Positions 12,955 to 25,697 of a stretch of DNA of 64,000 bases are shown here, one piece after another. The notes under the pieces were generated by a model that ran no database searches, was not told the origin of the DNA, and worked only from the letters and a program-made list of their open reading frames with translations. The DNA is taken from the NCBI GenBank assembly GCA_947247005.1, contig OX365945.1, forward strand, positions 40,726,551 to 40,790,550, given 5' to 3'. The stretch's first letter is position 1, and every line of letters starts with the position of its first letter. The position numbers and the translations under genes are program-made. The stretch is from Spisula solida. Lineage: Eukaryota; Mollusca; Bivalvia; Venerida; Mactridae.

Positions 12955-14125
12955 AACCTATCAGCCAGCATCATACACACTACCAGCCCGCATCATACAC
13001 ACAGTAATGACCACCCAGCATCATACACACAGTAATGATAGCTTCAAACCAATCAGCCAGCATCATACACACAGTAATGATAACCCAGCATCAGACACAC
13101 AGTAATGATCACCCAGCATCATACACACAGTAATGATAGCTTCAAACCAATCAGCCAGCATCATACACACAGTAATGATAGCTTCAAACCAATCAGCCAG
13201 CAACATACACACTATCAGCCCGCATCATACACACAGTAATGATCACCCAGCATCAGACACACAGTAATGATCACCCAGCATCATACACACAGTAACAATC
13301 ACCCAGCATCATACACACAGTAATGATAGCTTCAAACCTATCAGCCAGCATCATACACACAGTAATGATCAGCCAGCATCATACACACAGTAACAATCAC
13401 CCAGCATCATACACACAGTAATGATAGCTTCAAACCGATCAGCCAGCATCATACACACTATCAGCCAGCATCATACACACAGTAATGATAGCTTCAAACC
13501 AATCAGCCAGCATCATACACACTATCAGCCAGCATCATACACACAGTAATGATAGCTTCAAACCAATCAGCCAGCATCATACACACTATCAGCCAGCATC
13601 ATACACACAGTAATGATCACCCAGCATCATACACACAGTAATGATCAGCCAGCATCATACACACAGTAATGATCAGCCAGCATCATACACACAGTAATGA
13701 TAGCTTCAAACCTATCAGCCAGCATCATACACACAGTAATGATAGCTTCAAACCAATCAGCCAGCAACATACCCACTATCAGCCCGCATCATACACACAG
13801 TAATGATCACCCAGCATCATACACACAGTAATGATAGCTTCAAACCAATCAGCCAGCATCATACACACTATCAGCCAGCATCATACACACAGTAATGATA
13901 GCTTCAAACCAATCAGCCAGCATCATACACACTATCAGCCAGCATCATACACACTATCAGCCAGCATCATACACACAGTAATGATAGCTTCAAACCAATC
14001 AGCCAGCATCATACACACTATCAGCCAGCATCATACACACAGTAATGATAGATTCAAACCAATCAGCCAGCAACATACACACAGAAATGATAGCTTCAAA
14101 CCTATCAGCCAGCATCATACACATA
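12955..14125. repeat. Compound minisatellite, 42-bp and 22-bp modules
   Basis: The long module contains CAGCCAGCATCATACACACA followed by GTAATGATAGCTTCAAACCA. A shorter module ends in CACACTATCAGC. The two alternate irregularly for about 1.17 kb, giving mosaics rather than a simple array. The + strand open frame at 13831-14145 (HTHSNDSFKPISQ repeats) is a product of the array. Confidence 0.92.
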
Positions 14126-14338
14126 CAATAATCTTGCAGTACTAAGCAAACTCAAGTATGATATCAAATATATATTAATAACATTAATAATAGTCTTTAC
14201 TATAACAGTAAGACATGAAAGCACAGCATCTCATGGGAAACAACACATTGTCTTGTATGGATTATTGAAGGTAAACTAAATAAACTAGTCAGGTCACACC
14301 ATTTTACCTTGTACCTATATTCCAAGTTACAAACTAAG

Positions 14339-14853
14339 ACAAGAGAGCCCAAAGGGCCCTAGGTCGCTCACCTGTCGTAGTAGTGCATGCACACCCCTAT
14401 GGTGACCTAAGTAATTACTTACATGTTCTGAAGAAGATTCAAGAAAAGTCAGTCTCTATTGCAAATTTTTATGATTTTACAATGTGACCTAGTTTTTTAC
14501 CCCCAGATGACCCAATATCGCACTTGACCTGGATTTTGTTGAGATGATAATTGTGACCAAGTTTCATAAAGATTAACATAAAATTATGACCTCTAGAGAG
14601 GACACAACCCAATTGTTGACGGACAGACAGACTCCCTGACTTGACGTTGTGGGGTTTTCTTTTGTTCTTTCTTTTGTTTGTAAAACCCCATAAGCAACAT
14701 TTTGCACCCCGTAAGCAACGGAATGAATAGAATCTAAATATAGCCTTTTGTTCCACGCCCCACAACGTCAAGTGGGTGCGTACGGACGGACGGACGGACG
14801 AAGATCGGATCATAAAAGCTCACTCTGTCACTTTGTGACAGGTGAGCTAAAAA
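14339..14853 (+). repeat. Family A dispersed repeat, copy 2 (interrupted by a MITE)
   Basis: It opens with GCCCAAAGGGCCCTAGGTCG and closes with CACTTTGTGACAGGTGAGC. It carries the normal interior down to GACACAACCCAATTGTTGAC. It is then interrupted at 14639-14773 by an inverted-repeat element and resumes with a (GGAC)n run and the usual end. Confidence 0.85.
14639..14773. mobile_element. 135-bp MITE inside family A copy 2
   Basis: The left end ACTTGACGTTGTGGGG is matched by the exact inverted copy CCCCACAACGTCAAGT at the right end. The inverted repeat continues imperfectly outward (CCCTG on the left, the complement of GGGTG on the right). The interior is short and has no coding potential. 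It splits the GACGGAC-rich 3' part of family A, so it inserted after that copy formed. A target duplication is not obvious. Confidence 0.75.
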
Positions 14854-15639
14854 CATTTAGATTAGATCACATCAGATAAGAACACCAGCATCCTATAGCC
14901 ATGGATGCAGTCATTTACTTGTACTTTTTCTAACATTATTGCTGGTAATACAATTTACATCATGCTATGTTGCCTGATGAGAAAATAATACAAACACCAA
15001 TATGCTTAAAACTGGTACTGTGTAACAAATTCAATACTAAACCTGCCAGTTGTTAGGCAAAGTAAATATATAAACTTGATATCAAGATATGATAAAACCC
15101 AAAAAGCTTTTGATTAAAACTTGTAAATTAGCATTTATTGCACAAACAATTCCCCGATGAAATAGAAACTCTTGTTTGCAGTTTTCTGTAACAAACGTAA
15201 CTATAATACCAAACTTTTTAAATGAACTTGTGAAGTTGCATTCTGGGATTGAACCCTCTCACCACTGGACACAGAAGCTCTATCATCAATAGATAACTTA
15301 AGCACTGGACTACAGAGCTTTAATATCGAAAGGAAGCCATCAATATGTTTTATAAGATAACTGAATAAAGTATGATTAACAAGAAAACCCAACATATGTC
15401 CCTATAAGGTAATACCTATACACAAATACATTCTGGTAGAGATACTAACAAATGATGATGGATGACTTCATTGCATTACAAGAACCTGTGAGAAAATGTC
15501 ACAGGGAACTGTGACGACCATTAAAATCAATGTTTGTGATTGTATTGAAGTACTAACTTCTGCAAGTAACCTTCTTCATATGTGGAGAACAGTCATGACA
15601 TCTAAGTCAACCGAATTTTACCCAAACTGCCGGGCATCA

Positions 15640-16716
15640 AACACTTGGACAATCAGCTGATCAGGCATCAAACACTCGACTGACTGTATCATCTGGGCAG
15701 CCTTTAAACACTATACTGACTGCATCAACTGGACAGGCATCAAACACTCTCTACTGACTGCATCAACTGGATAGGCATCATACACTCTCTACTGACTGCA
15801 TCAACTGGATAGGCATCATACACTCTCTACTGACTGCATCAACTGGATAGGCATCAAACACTCTCTACTGACTGTATCAGCTGGACAGCCATCAAACACT
15901 CTACTGACTGCATCAACTGGATAGGCATCAAACACTCTCTACTGACTGTATCAGCTGGACAGCCATCAAACACTCTCTACTGACTGCTTCAATTGGATAG
16001 GCATCATACACTCTCTACTGACTGCATCGACTGGACAGGCATCATACACTCTCTACTGACTGCATCAACTGGACAGCCATCAAACACTCTACTGACTGCA
16101 TCAACTGGACAGGCATCAAACATTCTCTACTGACTGCATCAACTGTGCAGGCATCAAACACTCTACTGACTGCATCGTCTGGACAGGCATCAAACACTCT
16201 CTACTGACTGTATCAGCTGGACAGCCATCAAACACTCTCTACTGACTGCATCAACTGGATAGGCATCAAACACTCTCTACTGACTGTATCAACTGGACAG
16301 GCAACAAACACTCTCTACTGACTGCATCAACTGGATAGACATCATACACTCTCTACTGACTGCATTAACTGGATAGGCATCTGAGACACTCTCTACTGAC
16401 TGCATCAACTGGATAGGCATCAAACACTCTCTACTGACTGTATCAGCTGGACAGGCATCAAACACTCTACTGACTGCATCAACTGGACAGGCATCAAACA
16501 TTCTCTACTGACTGCATCAACTGTGCAGGCATCAAACACTCTACTGACTGCATCGTCTGGACAGGCATCAAACACTCTCTACTGACTGTATCAGCTGGAC
16601 AGGCATCAAACACTACTGACTGCATCAACTTGACAGGCATCAAACACTCTCTACTGACTGCATCAACTGGATAGGCATCAAACACTCTCTACAGACTGTA
16701 TCAGCTGGACAGGCAC
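15640..16716. repeat. Minisatellite, 36-38-bp unit
   Basis: The unit is close to CTCTCTACTGACTGCATC followed by AACTGGACAGGCATCAAACA. There are about 28-30 units with TAT/GCA and GGATAGG/GGACAGG variants and small indels. The minus-strand open frames (MFDACPVDAVSRE repeats) come from the repeat unit only. Confidence 0.93.
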
Positions 16717-18679
16717 CCAATTTGTGTGGATTGTAAGATAAGTCCATTATTGTTAACTGTAATACTTGCCTCTCTTCTGGCTCCTATCAGTTATGATTGA
16801 TAATTGAATATAAAATCTTGCTAGTTTACAAGCTGCATGATGCAAGAATAACCTCACCATTCTAAATGTTGGCAACAATATCACAATAACTACATGTATA
16901 TAGCAATATGGAAACTCGTTTATCATGAATACAATATAATATATGAGTTCATATGTATAGGAATAACAATATAACTGAAATATCTTTAGCCTAGTAGACT
17001 TCTACACAATAGTAAAGCAATGAATGATATGAAATTATTTATTGCTGGTGCTAAATATTCACCCAATGCCTATAATAACGCACATGATGTTTTTGTTGTG
17101 ATTCTGGGCTTAGAGGACCCCAGGGTGAAGTATTCTCAAGAATATACAAATAATACTGGAATTTAGCCAAGTCCCACTCCACAATAAAATTAGAGATTAG
17201 ACATTAATGTTATATATGCAAATAATGAAAATTTCACAACTGAAATTTTCCATTGAACCCAGACACACACAAAACATAAGAAATGTATTATGAGACAGCA
17301 TCAGCAAACATACAAAGATGTTCCCCAAATTACTCTGAATACAACAAGCAATACAGAAATAAAATACATTTAGTATGAGACTTAATTCCCGTTTTCCATT
17401 AGCAGACATTTATGATGCATGAAGGAATGTCTGCATCGATTTGATTTAACAAAGCTTGCCCATTAAGACTATCAACATTTAGTACTACCAGTACTTTAAT
17501 TTGATAAAATTAAGACTTTCAATAAGTCATGTACAAAAATATATATGAGAAGACTACCAGTCCATTTCATTATAGCAATAGAGTAACAGAGTCAACACAG
17601 TGGCAGGTGTCAACTGGAAGTCAGTACAGAAAACAAAACCTAAGCTCTACAGAAATGAGCTTAATACTACACTACCAACCAGAAACACCTTAATGCACGA
17701 CTTCATATTCCGGTCAATATTTCTGCAAATTTTGATGACTATAGCGTAAACACTTTATGAGATATGCGTGACATCCGCCCCAACACCCATCTGCAGTTGT
17801 TACCAAAAATTCCAATTATTGTTTGCATTGAATAACCTAGTTCACAATGTGATTTATGGCTATAGAGTGTCAGTATACTGGATGGTGGTCACTGTGTATC
17901 CATATAGATGCTTCTTAATGCATGTACATGAATGATAATAGACCGGAACATGCCAACATAATGTAGTACTGTACATAACATGATGGTCATGAAGCTTGCC
18001 ATTCAGTTTGAATGTATTTCAGTGGGGGATGCTGAGAAACAACATACGCACACATGTGGGGATACACAGACACAAAAACTATTACAAGGACTAAGACACT
18101 GGTATTTGCTTCTCCTTTAGGACAATAAAAACCAAGTTTTTTCCACAGTTAATGTACAATTATCACCAGATTTGTTGGAACTAGACAATATTGCATTATG
18201 ATCTTGAGTAGAAAAGTTTAAGGTAAGATGCTATACTTCCAGCTTAATACAATTAAACACAGGTATGACACCATGTGATGTTAATTTACTTGTTGGCAAT
18301 ATAAACTATCAACCTAAGCTGCCATTTCTACGTAATGGTATGTGAAAGCATTAATCAGGTTTAATAATAATACTACTTACCTGCTTGTACTGATTATATG
18401 ACGATTTCAGACCACAAAGACTCTTTTACCGCAAATATAAAAGCTGTTTTTTTCTCAGCCTAAAGTTGTAATATCTGCAGAATGACATAAATGCCCCTCA
18501 TACAACATACATCATCAATAAAACTTTTCTGAATGAAGCATTTACTGGCTTTTAAGTGAAACTAGGATTTCACATTGACCAACAGAACATTCTTACCCTA
18601 CTGAAATACAATTCAAATTCTGGCAACATTTACTGCAGGGTATCCAGTGGAATTATGATAGGTTTTCAAAAGGTGGTCG

Positions 18680-18905
18680 GTAAGAAGCCCTTAAGAATTG
18701 CAAGCAATATAGAAGACCCCTATCGGTTTTAAGCAATCATCAAATAGATTCGATGTATCTGTTGCCATGGCAGCCACAATTTTTGTCAGAATCAAAATAT
18801 TTTAGACGTGCATCATCCCCTTATTGCCCCCTATCCACATATCAAGTTTCATTAACCTAACTTGGAAACTGTTTGAGTTATGTCGGGTAACTCTTAAGTT
18901 TTTTG
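18680..18905 (+). repeat. Dispersed repeat family C, copy 2
   Basis: It shares AAGAATTGCAAGCAATA, CTGTTGCCATGGCAGCCACA, CCCCTTATTGCCC and TTGGAAACTGTTTGAG with the 25446-25697 copy. It runs directly into a degenerate family A copy. It is truncated before the usual CCTATAGTCCC tail. Confidence 0.65.
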
Positions 18906-18938
18906 TAAATAAAGCATACATTAATAATATTTGCACAA

Positions 18939-19278
18939 AGTAAGGGACCTAGTTTTTGACAACAGATGACCCATAATAAAACTTGACCTAGATATTTTTG
19001 AGATGATCATTGTGACCATGTTTCAATAAGATTACACCAAAACGGTAACCTCTAATGACCACACAGGGTTTTTCTACGATTTTACCTCGTGACCAAGTTT
19101 TTGATCCCGAATAACCCAATATCAAAATTGACATAGATTTTGTTGATATGATCAATATGACAAAGTTTCAAAAAGATAAGGCCAAAATTGTGACCTCTAG
19201 TGTTACACAAGCAAATAAATTGTTGACTAACGATGAACAGACAACAACCACAAAAGCTCACACTGTCACTTTGTACAG
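18939..19278 (+). repeat. Family A dispersed repeat, degenerate copy 3
   Basis: The interior phrases (GGACCTAGTTTTTGAC, GTGACCTCTAGTG, CACAAAAGCTCACACTGTCAC) are recognisable but diverged. The opening GGGCCCTAGG block is missing. It is probably an old 5'-truncated copy. Confidence 0.65.
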
Positions 19279-20911
19279 ATACTATTATATAGCCCAGAGA
19301 ACTTAGACACGACTCTCGACCTTCTATTAGCATAATTTAACAGCTGTCTATATTTATAATCCCCCTTGTATGGTTTCATAAGCGGAAAGTATCACGAAGA
19401 CGGAAAGTATCACGAAGACGCTCGAGGAGTAATACCAACACAAATCTGAAAGACCGATATTGCAGAAATTTATATATTCAACGCAAGAACCTTGTTATAT
19501 AATCATGCATAAAGGTCAGGATCATTTAAACTACTCTGTGCTACACCTAAAGGTTATGGCTCAGAGGTAAGATTTTATCTATATCAACAGCGGACTATAC
19601 TTATAGAGATCATTGCTTGAATAATATCAATATTTACATGATGAAATGGAATAACAATAGTACCAAATGGAAGCCAAATGACGATAATGCAAAACAAATA
19701 TACTCTATTTATGCTAAAGTTCAGGTTAAATTCACAAGACAGCAGTGGGGGGGGGGGGGGGATTTACCAGTATATTTTATGGAAAATAGGCAAAAAAATC
19801 TTGTTTAATGACCAAATGGACTCAATTCATGACCAAAATTGACAATTGATCAAAATTGACATTTACATTTTATAAGGGGTTTCCCGACAAAAGAATTGTG
19901 TATTTATTTTATTTACTAATACCACCCATTAATATTTCATTGTTAAAACCACACCCTGTCGCTTGCATGAAGTTCAAGAAGGCACACGGTCTACTTTTGC
20001 ATGTGCACTGGCTTCAAAATGCTTCTTCACTCAAAATGCTTCTTGGTGAAAAAGAATTTATTTGCTTCTCGGTGAAGAAGCATTTATATGAAAAATAGAA
20101 CAACTTCATGGTTAAGAAGATGGTTATAAAGTCGACTGATTGGTAAAAAAAGTCAAGCAAGCACAAAATACATTTTGATTTTACCATATTAAGGTCTTAC
20201 TCTGTGTGGGTGGTTCTTGAGATAAACCAAATGTATGATGACACAGACACAAAGAGATGTATTAATTACATGTGTAAAACTTGCAGGGGTAGATTATGTC
20301 GGTTATAATTAGATTATGATCTAATGGTCAGTTATACCCTCACATAGTCCTTCCTCTTGACATCAGTAAACTATCATTTACATGATAAAGCTATACTTAA
20401 TGATTTAACGAAGTAAACATTGTTTTTGTATAACCTCCATGATCACACATACACCAAGGGAGGTCAGATTAGTTAACAACTAATAACATAGTTTATCCAG
20501 CGTCTACTGACAGCAATCCTAGCTGTAATAAGGTAAAGGATTGATTGTTACCAATGTGAAAATGTTTCTGCCAGTCCAAAGATCAAGGAGAAACTACTAT
20601 CTTGACAATCACTCACAGAGTTCGACAATCGTTCAACAATAGTTGGGCTAATAGGATACATTTCTTTACATTTCTTCTAATATCATTGATCCGGCTGTCA
20701 GCCAACCAGGCTCTGTATACAGTTAATTCACATTCTGTGACAGTGTTGAAATAAAGGAGTAACATTAAACGAAGAAAACAAACAGCAACAAATCATTGCA
20801 CCAAAACAGATAAAAATAAGCTTTTGATCCCAGATTTAAACCAACTAAACGATAATATTTTATAGAAAAAGATAATTAAAAATCAGATAGGGAAAGCAGC
20901 ACATAACAGAA

Positions 20912-21070
20912 ACAAGAGCTGTCACAGACAAGTGATGCTACCCATGGGTGTTTGTCACAGAAAAATACTCCAAAAATATGAAAAAGAGAGAATACTGTAT
21001 GAGTTATAGAGAATTCAGCATTCAACAAAGAATGAGGTAACATAATCCTCAACTGGCAGTTTCGGTATCT
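20912..21070 (+). repeat. Dispersed repeat family G, short copy
   Basis: It begins AAACAAGAGCTGTCACAGAC with TGATGCTACCC...GGGTGTTTGTCACAGAAAAA, the same head as the longer copy at 27293. Only the head and part of one internal unit are kept. The right boundary is uncertain. Confidence 0.6.
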
Positions 21071-21469
21071 GGTTGGAAGGAAAAAACTAATCTAGAAATG
21101 AAGCCTTTATGTCAGTGATCTCTATTGTCAAAATCCAAGGCTGGATGTAGGGTCACAAACTCATTAATGTGAGCTGATTGAATAATTTATGTACAAGCAA
21201 CAAGCTGCTGTGTACAGCCTAGATAGCTATGAAAGAAAAACATGCACATGTCCCATTAACCCAGGAAAATTAATATCCATAGGGGATTTGTAATCAACTT
21301 ACTGTTTGTATTGAAATCCCAACTCAATAGGTAATATATTTTCCAGCAAAGGTAATGGTCAGTCATCAGAAAAGAGCTTTTCCATGTAATTATTTGAACT
21401 TCAGATTGTAGATTAAGGATTTAAAATGAAACTTGTAGGTGACACAGTAGAAATATATCAACTTTACAA

Positions 21470-21834
21470 ATGGTACAAACTCCCAAGGTGAAATGTTAAC
21501 AGACCCAGCAAGGACAAATGGTACAAACTCCCAAGATGAAATGTTGACATACCCAGCAAGGACAAATGGTACAAACTCCCAAGGTGAAATGTTGACATAC
21601 CCAGCAAGGACAAATGGTACAAACTCCCAAGATGAAATGTTGACATACCCAGCAAGGACAAATGGTACAAACTCCCAAGGTGAAATGTTGACAGACCCAG
21701 CAAGGACAAATGGTACAAACTTCCAAGGTGAAATGTTGACAGACCCAGCAAGGACAAATGGTACAAACTTCCAAGATGAAATGTTGACAGACCCAGCAAG
21801 GACAAATGGTACAAACTACCATGATGAAATGTTA
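21470..21834. repeat. 48-bp minisatellite (about 7.5 units)
   Basis: The unit contains GACAAATGGTACAAACTCCC followed by AAGGTGAAATGTTGACATAC. The period of 48 is a multiple of three, so three overlapping reading frames stay open over the array (for example LTDPARTNGTNSQDEM repeats on the + strand). I see no start context, homologue or splice signals that would make this a gene. Confidence 0.93.
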
Positions 21835-22619
21835 ACAGCCAAATTAGGACTTGGAAGAAGTTTAATGTTTATGGTAACTCATACTGTAGGAAACTGCTTG
21901 ATATCAAACTGTTTTAACCAGGTAAAACTTTTTTACTTTCCAAACAAAAATTTAATTCAAAAGTACCACCTGAACTACACTATGATTAAGTTGTCTAACA
22001 AAACATAAGTAGTTGGCAAAGGTTTGACAGATTTTCCTCACAATTGGTACACAATATATGTCTATTGGCAGATTCCAATCTTTCCACTTAGTAGTAAGCA
22101 ACTTTTAGGCAGGAATGTCAACTCCGTAATTCTGTCACATTCAATGAACATTCCCACATATAACTTCATGATTAGCAGTAAATGTATACATGACAGTTAC
22201 CACCAACATCTATATTAACCTATATAAAAATATTTACATGCTACAATAACCTAATTAAATAATTAGGCTTATATTCCATGGAAATGTAACACTATGAACT
22301 CTAAAATACCGTTAACCAACAACAGTGAAATATTCTAAAATAAAAGGTCACCATTTTTTTCTGGAAAAAAACCCCAGCCTCAAATCAGCTGTGATGAAGT
22401 AGTGTCTAGACATTGTAAGTAATCATGTCAGTTGCTATCACCCAGAATACACAACATTACCTACCTATAAACTGGAATGATGTCAGATATCACACTTTCT
22501 TATAACCCTAGACAGATAAATATTTGATGATACAACTTTTGACCTGATGAAATTAAATACTCAATCAAACTGAGATTATCATCATACCAAACCAAATGCA
22601 TCAGCTTTTAGGACATCAA

Positions 22620-22835
22620 TTTCACTAATGCCATCTTCAGAGACCCCCCATTATATCACAAACCTTCACTAATGCTTTCATCAGAGACCCTCTCATTATA
22701 TCACAAACGTTCACTAATGCTTTCATGAGAGACCCCCATTATATCACAAACCTTCACTAATGCTTTCATCAGAGACCCCCATTATATCACAAACCTTCGC
22801 TAATTCTTTCATCAGAGATCCCTCATTATATATTC
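22620..22835. repeat. 43-45-bp minisatellite (about 5 units)
   Basis: Repeated TTCACTAATGCTTTCATCAG followed by AGACCCCCATTATATCACAA. The units differ by one to three bases and small C-run indels. Confidence 0.9.
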
Positions 22836-23542
22836 CAACAACTTTGAATAAAGCCCAATATGTAGGATAACTGTATTTAGTAGCCTGAACTGACTTGAAA
22901 TCCTGAATAAGAATCCTGACTTGTACTGACTAATTGTGTTTAAAAGACTAGCAGGTCATTATTTGCTGGATCTAAGCAGCAGCAGTATTTCATGTTTCAC
23001 CAGCAAGAAGAGTGTGTAGGAGAGAGCTTCCAGTAAACATCTGATGATTGCATGATAAACTCTACAATCAGATATTCTCATAGCTCTAAAAGTTGAGCTA
23101 TCAATATAGCAGAAAGTACCATACCATGTCAATGAAGATTAATGATAATGGTAATAACACTATTATACACAATAATGGTATAGGTCAATAACTCTACCCA
23201 TCAATACTTAACCTCCAATATGGAGTACTTTCATGTAGATACTGGCAGGAAAATCTGATGATGATGAGAAACCTTCATAAAACACAGCAAAAACACAACA
23301 CAATCTCTCTATTGCATGACAAGAATATCCCCCAGGGCAGTAATACTAAATTAGTTAGTTAAAGGGACTGCAATAATTCACTGAACAGGTTAAGAGTGAT
23401 TTCATCTTCTAGGTCATAAACCACTAAATGCATACGCAGACCAAAATCGGATACACTCTAATAGTCCTTACAGAAACTTCTGTTTGCCTGGAAATGGTGA
23501 TATGCCTTGACAAAAGGGAACTAGAATCAACTTATTGAGTTT

Positions 23543-24176
23543 AAAGGTATTGTATACATGTAGTTCAATGAGTGAATGTGTTTCATCTTGAATATTTTGA
23601 GATTTTTGCATATTTGACAAAGTGAAAGTAGAGTAGGGTAAAACCCACATTGGATCAGTCTGCGCGTCAGTAAACATTTGTCGACCGCCTTTGACGAACA
23701 AAATCTTTCTTATATTAAACATGACCCCCTGTTTTTTTGGTCTTATTTGTAGCTGAAACATACTGCTTTTCAATGATATAGGTCTGTCAACTGGCCATAG
23801 ACTTTAACATGATATAATCTGGGGCAGACAGTTGTCACTTTACATTGAGCTAAAGAACAATTTTATTTAGTGGTTTGTGACCTCTAATCAGCAGCACTTC
23901 TACACAAATATATGCTACTTACTAACTGTCTCCAGTAGGTTAACATATAGTAACATTCTAGAACAATTTTCTAGTGATATGTTATAACATATTATAGCAT
24001 AAAAACGGTGATTTTGCCCATATGTTAACGGGACAAACCCATGCGTAAATATAAAGATCCACACAAGCACGCTCTGTTGGTGTCCAGTTTTTGGTACGCT
24101 CATTTCAGGGCCCAACCGATGACAATAACGATTTACAGTGTCATTTGGACTGTAATTTCCATTTGCCAATACCTTT
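23543..24176. mobile_element. Candidate MITE with 10-bp inverted ends
   Basis: AAAGGTATTG at the left and CAATACCTTT at the right bound about 634 bp of sequence with more CpG than its surroundings. Minus-strand open frames inside (84 and 101 codons) resemble no protein I recognise. The short inverted repeat and lack of a clear target duplication keep this tentative. Confidence 0.4.
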
Positions 24177-25051
24177 TCTATCTGATATAAAATTATGAAT
24201 TTAAACTAACTGGCACGACGTAATGTTTGTTTAGGCGACATCGCCACAAAATCTCCTGCCAAAATGTCATTATTTGGAATACAAATGCATAAATTGATGG
24301 TTTGTATGCTGTAATAGTGTTACGCATCCTTTACGTGTCATAACATATGCAGCGTCCCACAGGAGCGTTGGTGCCCTCGTCATGGCACCATCCGTTCCTC
24401 AGCAGATGTTATAGCATGAAAAAGCATGCACACCCTACAATAAAATATCACTTGATCTCACTTTCCTATGAGATAAATAATAAAATGCAATCAATACTCA
24501 GATAATACAACTGAAAAAATTAGATTGCTTTGCAGGTATTTAATGAAAAACACCAGAGCTACATTCAAATTGAGATATATAGGCTTAGCAAGTACTTATC
24601 ATAAAGATGGAACATCTGTTCTGTTTTCAATAAAGTATGGCTATATGACAGTTACACATTTCTTGGTTTGTTACAGAGCAATCAATGTCATCACATTTAG
24701 AGAACTGCCAATAGTGATACAGTGATCACAGAAAGCACATATTTACAAGCTGGAACTGTCATAAACTAGATAGAATCTGTTCATTATTTCCATATCGGTT
24801 ATTTAGAAAACATTGGTGAATGACACCTGCATTGAAATAAGGTTAATATGAGGGAATATATAGTATCAAAAAACAAGTTATTAAACATAGTATAAAGGGT
24901 TACTGTATAAATGTAATGATATAATCTTGTAGTAGGTATCAAATATCTCAATGGCCGGTAAACATCAGAGCTACAAGACAGAAGTACTGGTCAGCAGGTT
25001 TCATAGTTCATATACAAAAGGTATTCTTATTTTAGAAAAATAGACAAGAGA

Positions 25052-25241
25052 GCCCTAGGTCGATCACCTGTCATAGTAGTGCAAGCAGATCCCTACGTCG
25101 ATCACCTGTCATAGTAGTGCAAGCAGATCCCTAGGTGGATCACCTGTCATAGTAGTGCAAGCAGATCTCTAGGTGGATCACCTGTCATAGTAGTGCAAGC
25201 AGATCCCTAGGTGGATCACCTGTCATAGTAGTGCAAGCAGA
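25052..25241. repeat. 38-bp tandem repeat of the family A head (5 units)
   Basis: GATCACCTGTCATAGTAGTG occurs at 25062, 25100, 25138, 25176 and 25214, exactly 38 bp apart. Each unit carries the CACCTGTC word that marks family A ends. Confidence 0.93.
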
Positions 25242-25445
25242 TCTCTAAGATGATCTAAGTACTCAGTCACAACTTCTGACTAAAATTCATGTTAATGCAA
25301 TCACTATTGCAAGTACAAGGTTTTCATATTGTCTTAACCAGCGACCTTATTATTTACATCAGATGACCCATATTAAACTCGACCTAGATTCAATCTAGTA
25401 AAGTATTCCAACCAATTTTCATGGAGATCCAGTGAAAAACAAGTC

Positions 25446-25697
25446 ACTAAGAATTGCAAGCAATACAGAAGTCCACTACCGGTTTGAAGCCATGACCTTT
25501 AAAATATTTTCAATGTTTCTGTTACCAAAGCAACCACAATTTTTTTCAGAATCGAAATATGTTTAGTTGTTTATAATCCCCTTATTGCCCATTATCCACA
25601 AACCAAGTTTCATAAACTGGAAACTGTTCGAGTTATGTCAGGATCAGATTTTTTGACTGACGGAGGGCAAACCTATAGTCCCCTCCGGTTGAAAACA
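25446..25697 (+). repeat. Dispersed repeat family C, copy 3, nested in family A
   Basis: It runs from AAGAATTGCAAGCAATACAG through CTGTTACCAAAGCAACCACA to CCTATAGTCCCCTCCGGTTG. Family A sequence lies on both sides, so it either inserted there or is part of a composite. Confidence 0.65.

Noticed and set aside
14469..14813. 114-codon minus-strand frame
   Set aside because: It lies wholly within family A and its MITE insertion and shows no protein family features.
21464..22008. 171-codon + frame and minus-strand frames over the 48-bp array
   Set aside because: Same artefact. The non-repeat C-terminal part is AT-rich and matches nothing I know.
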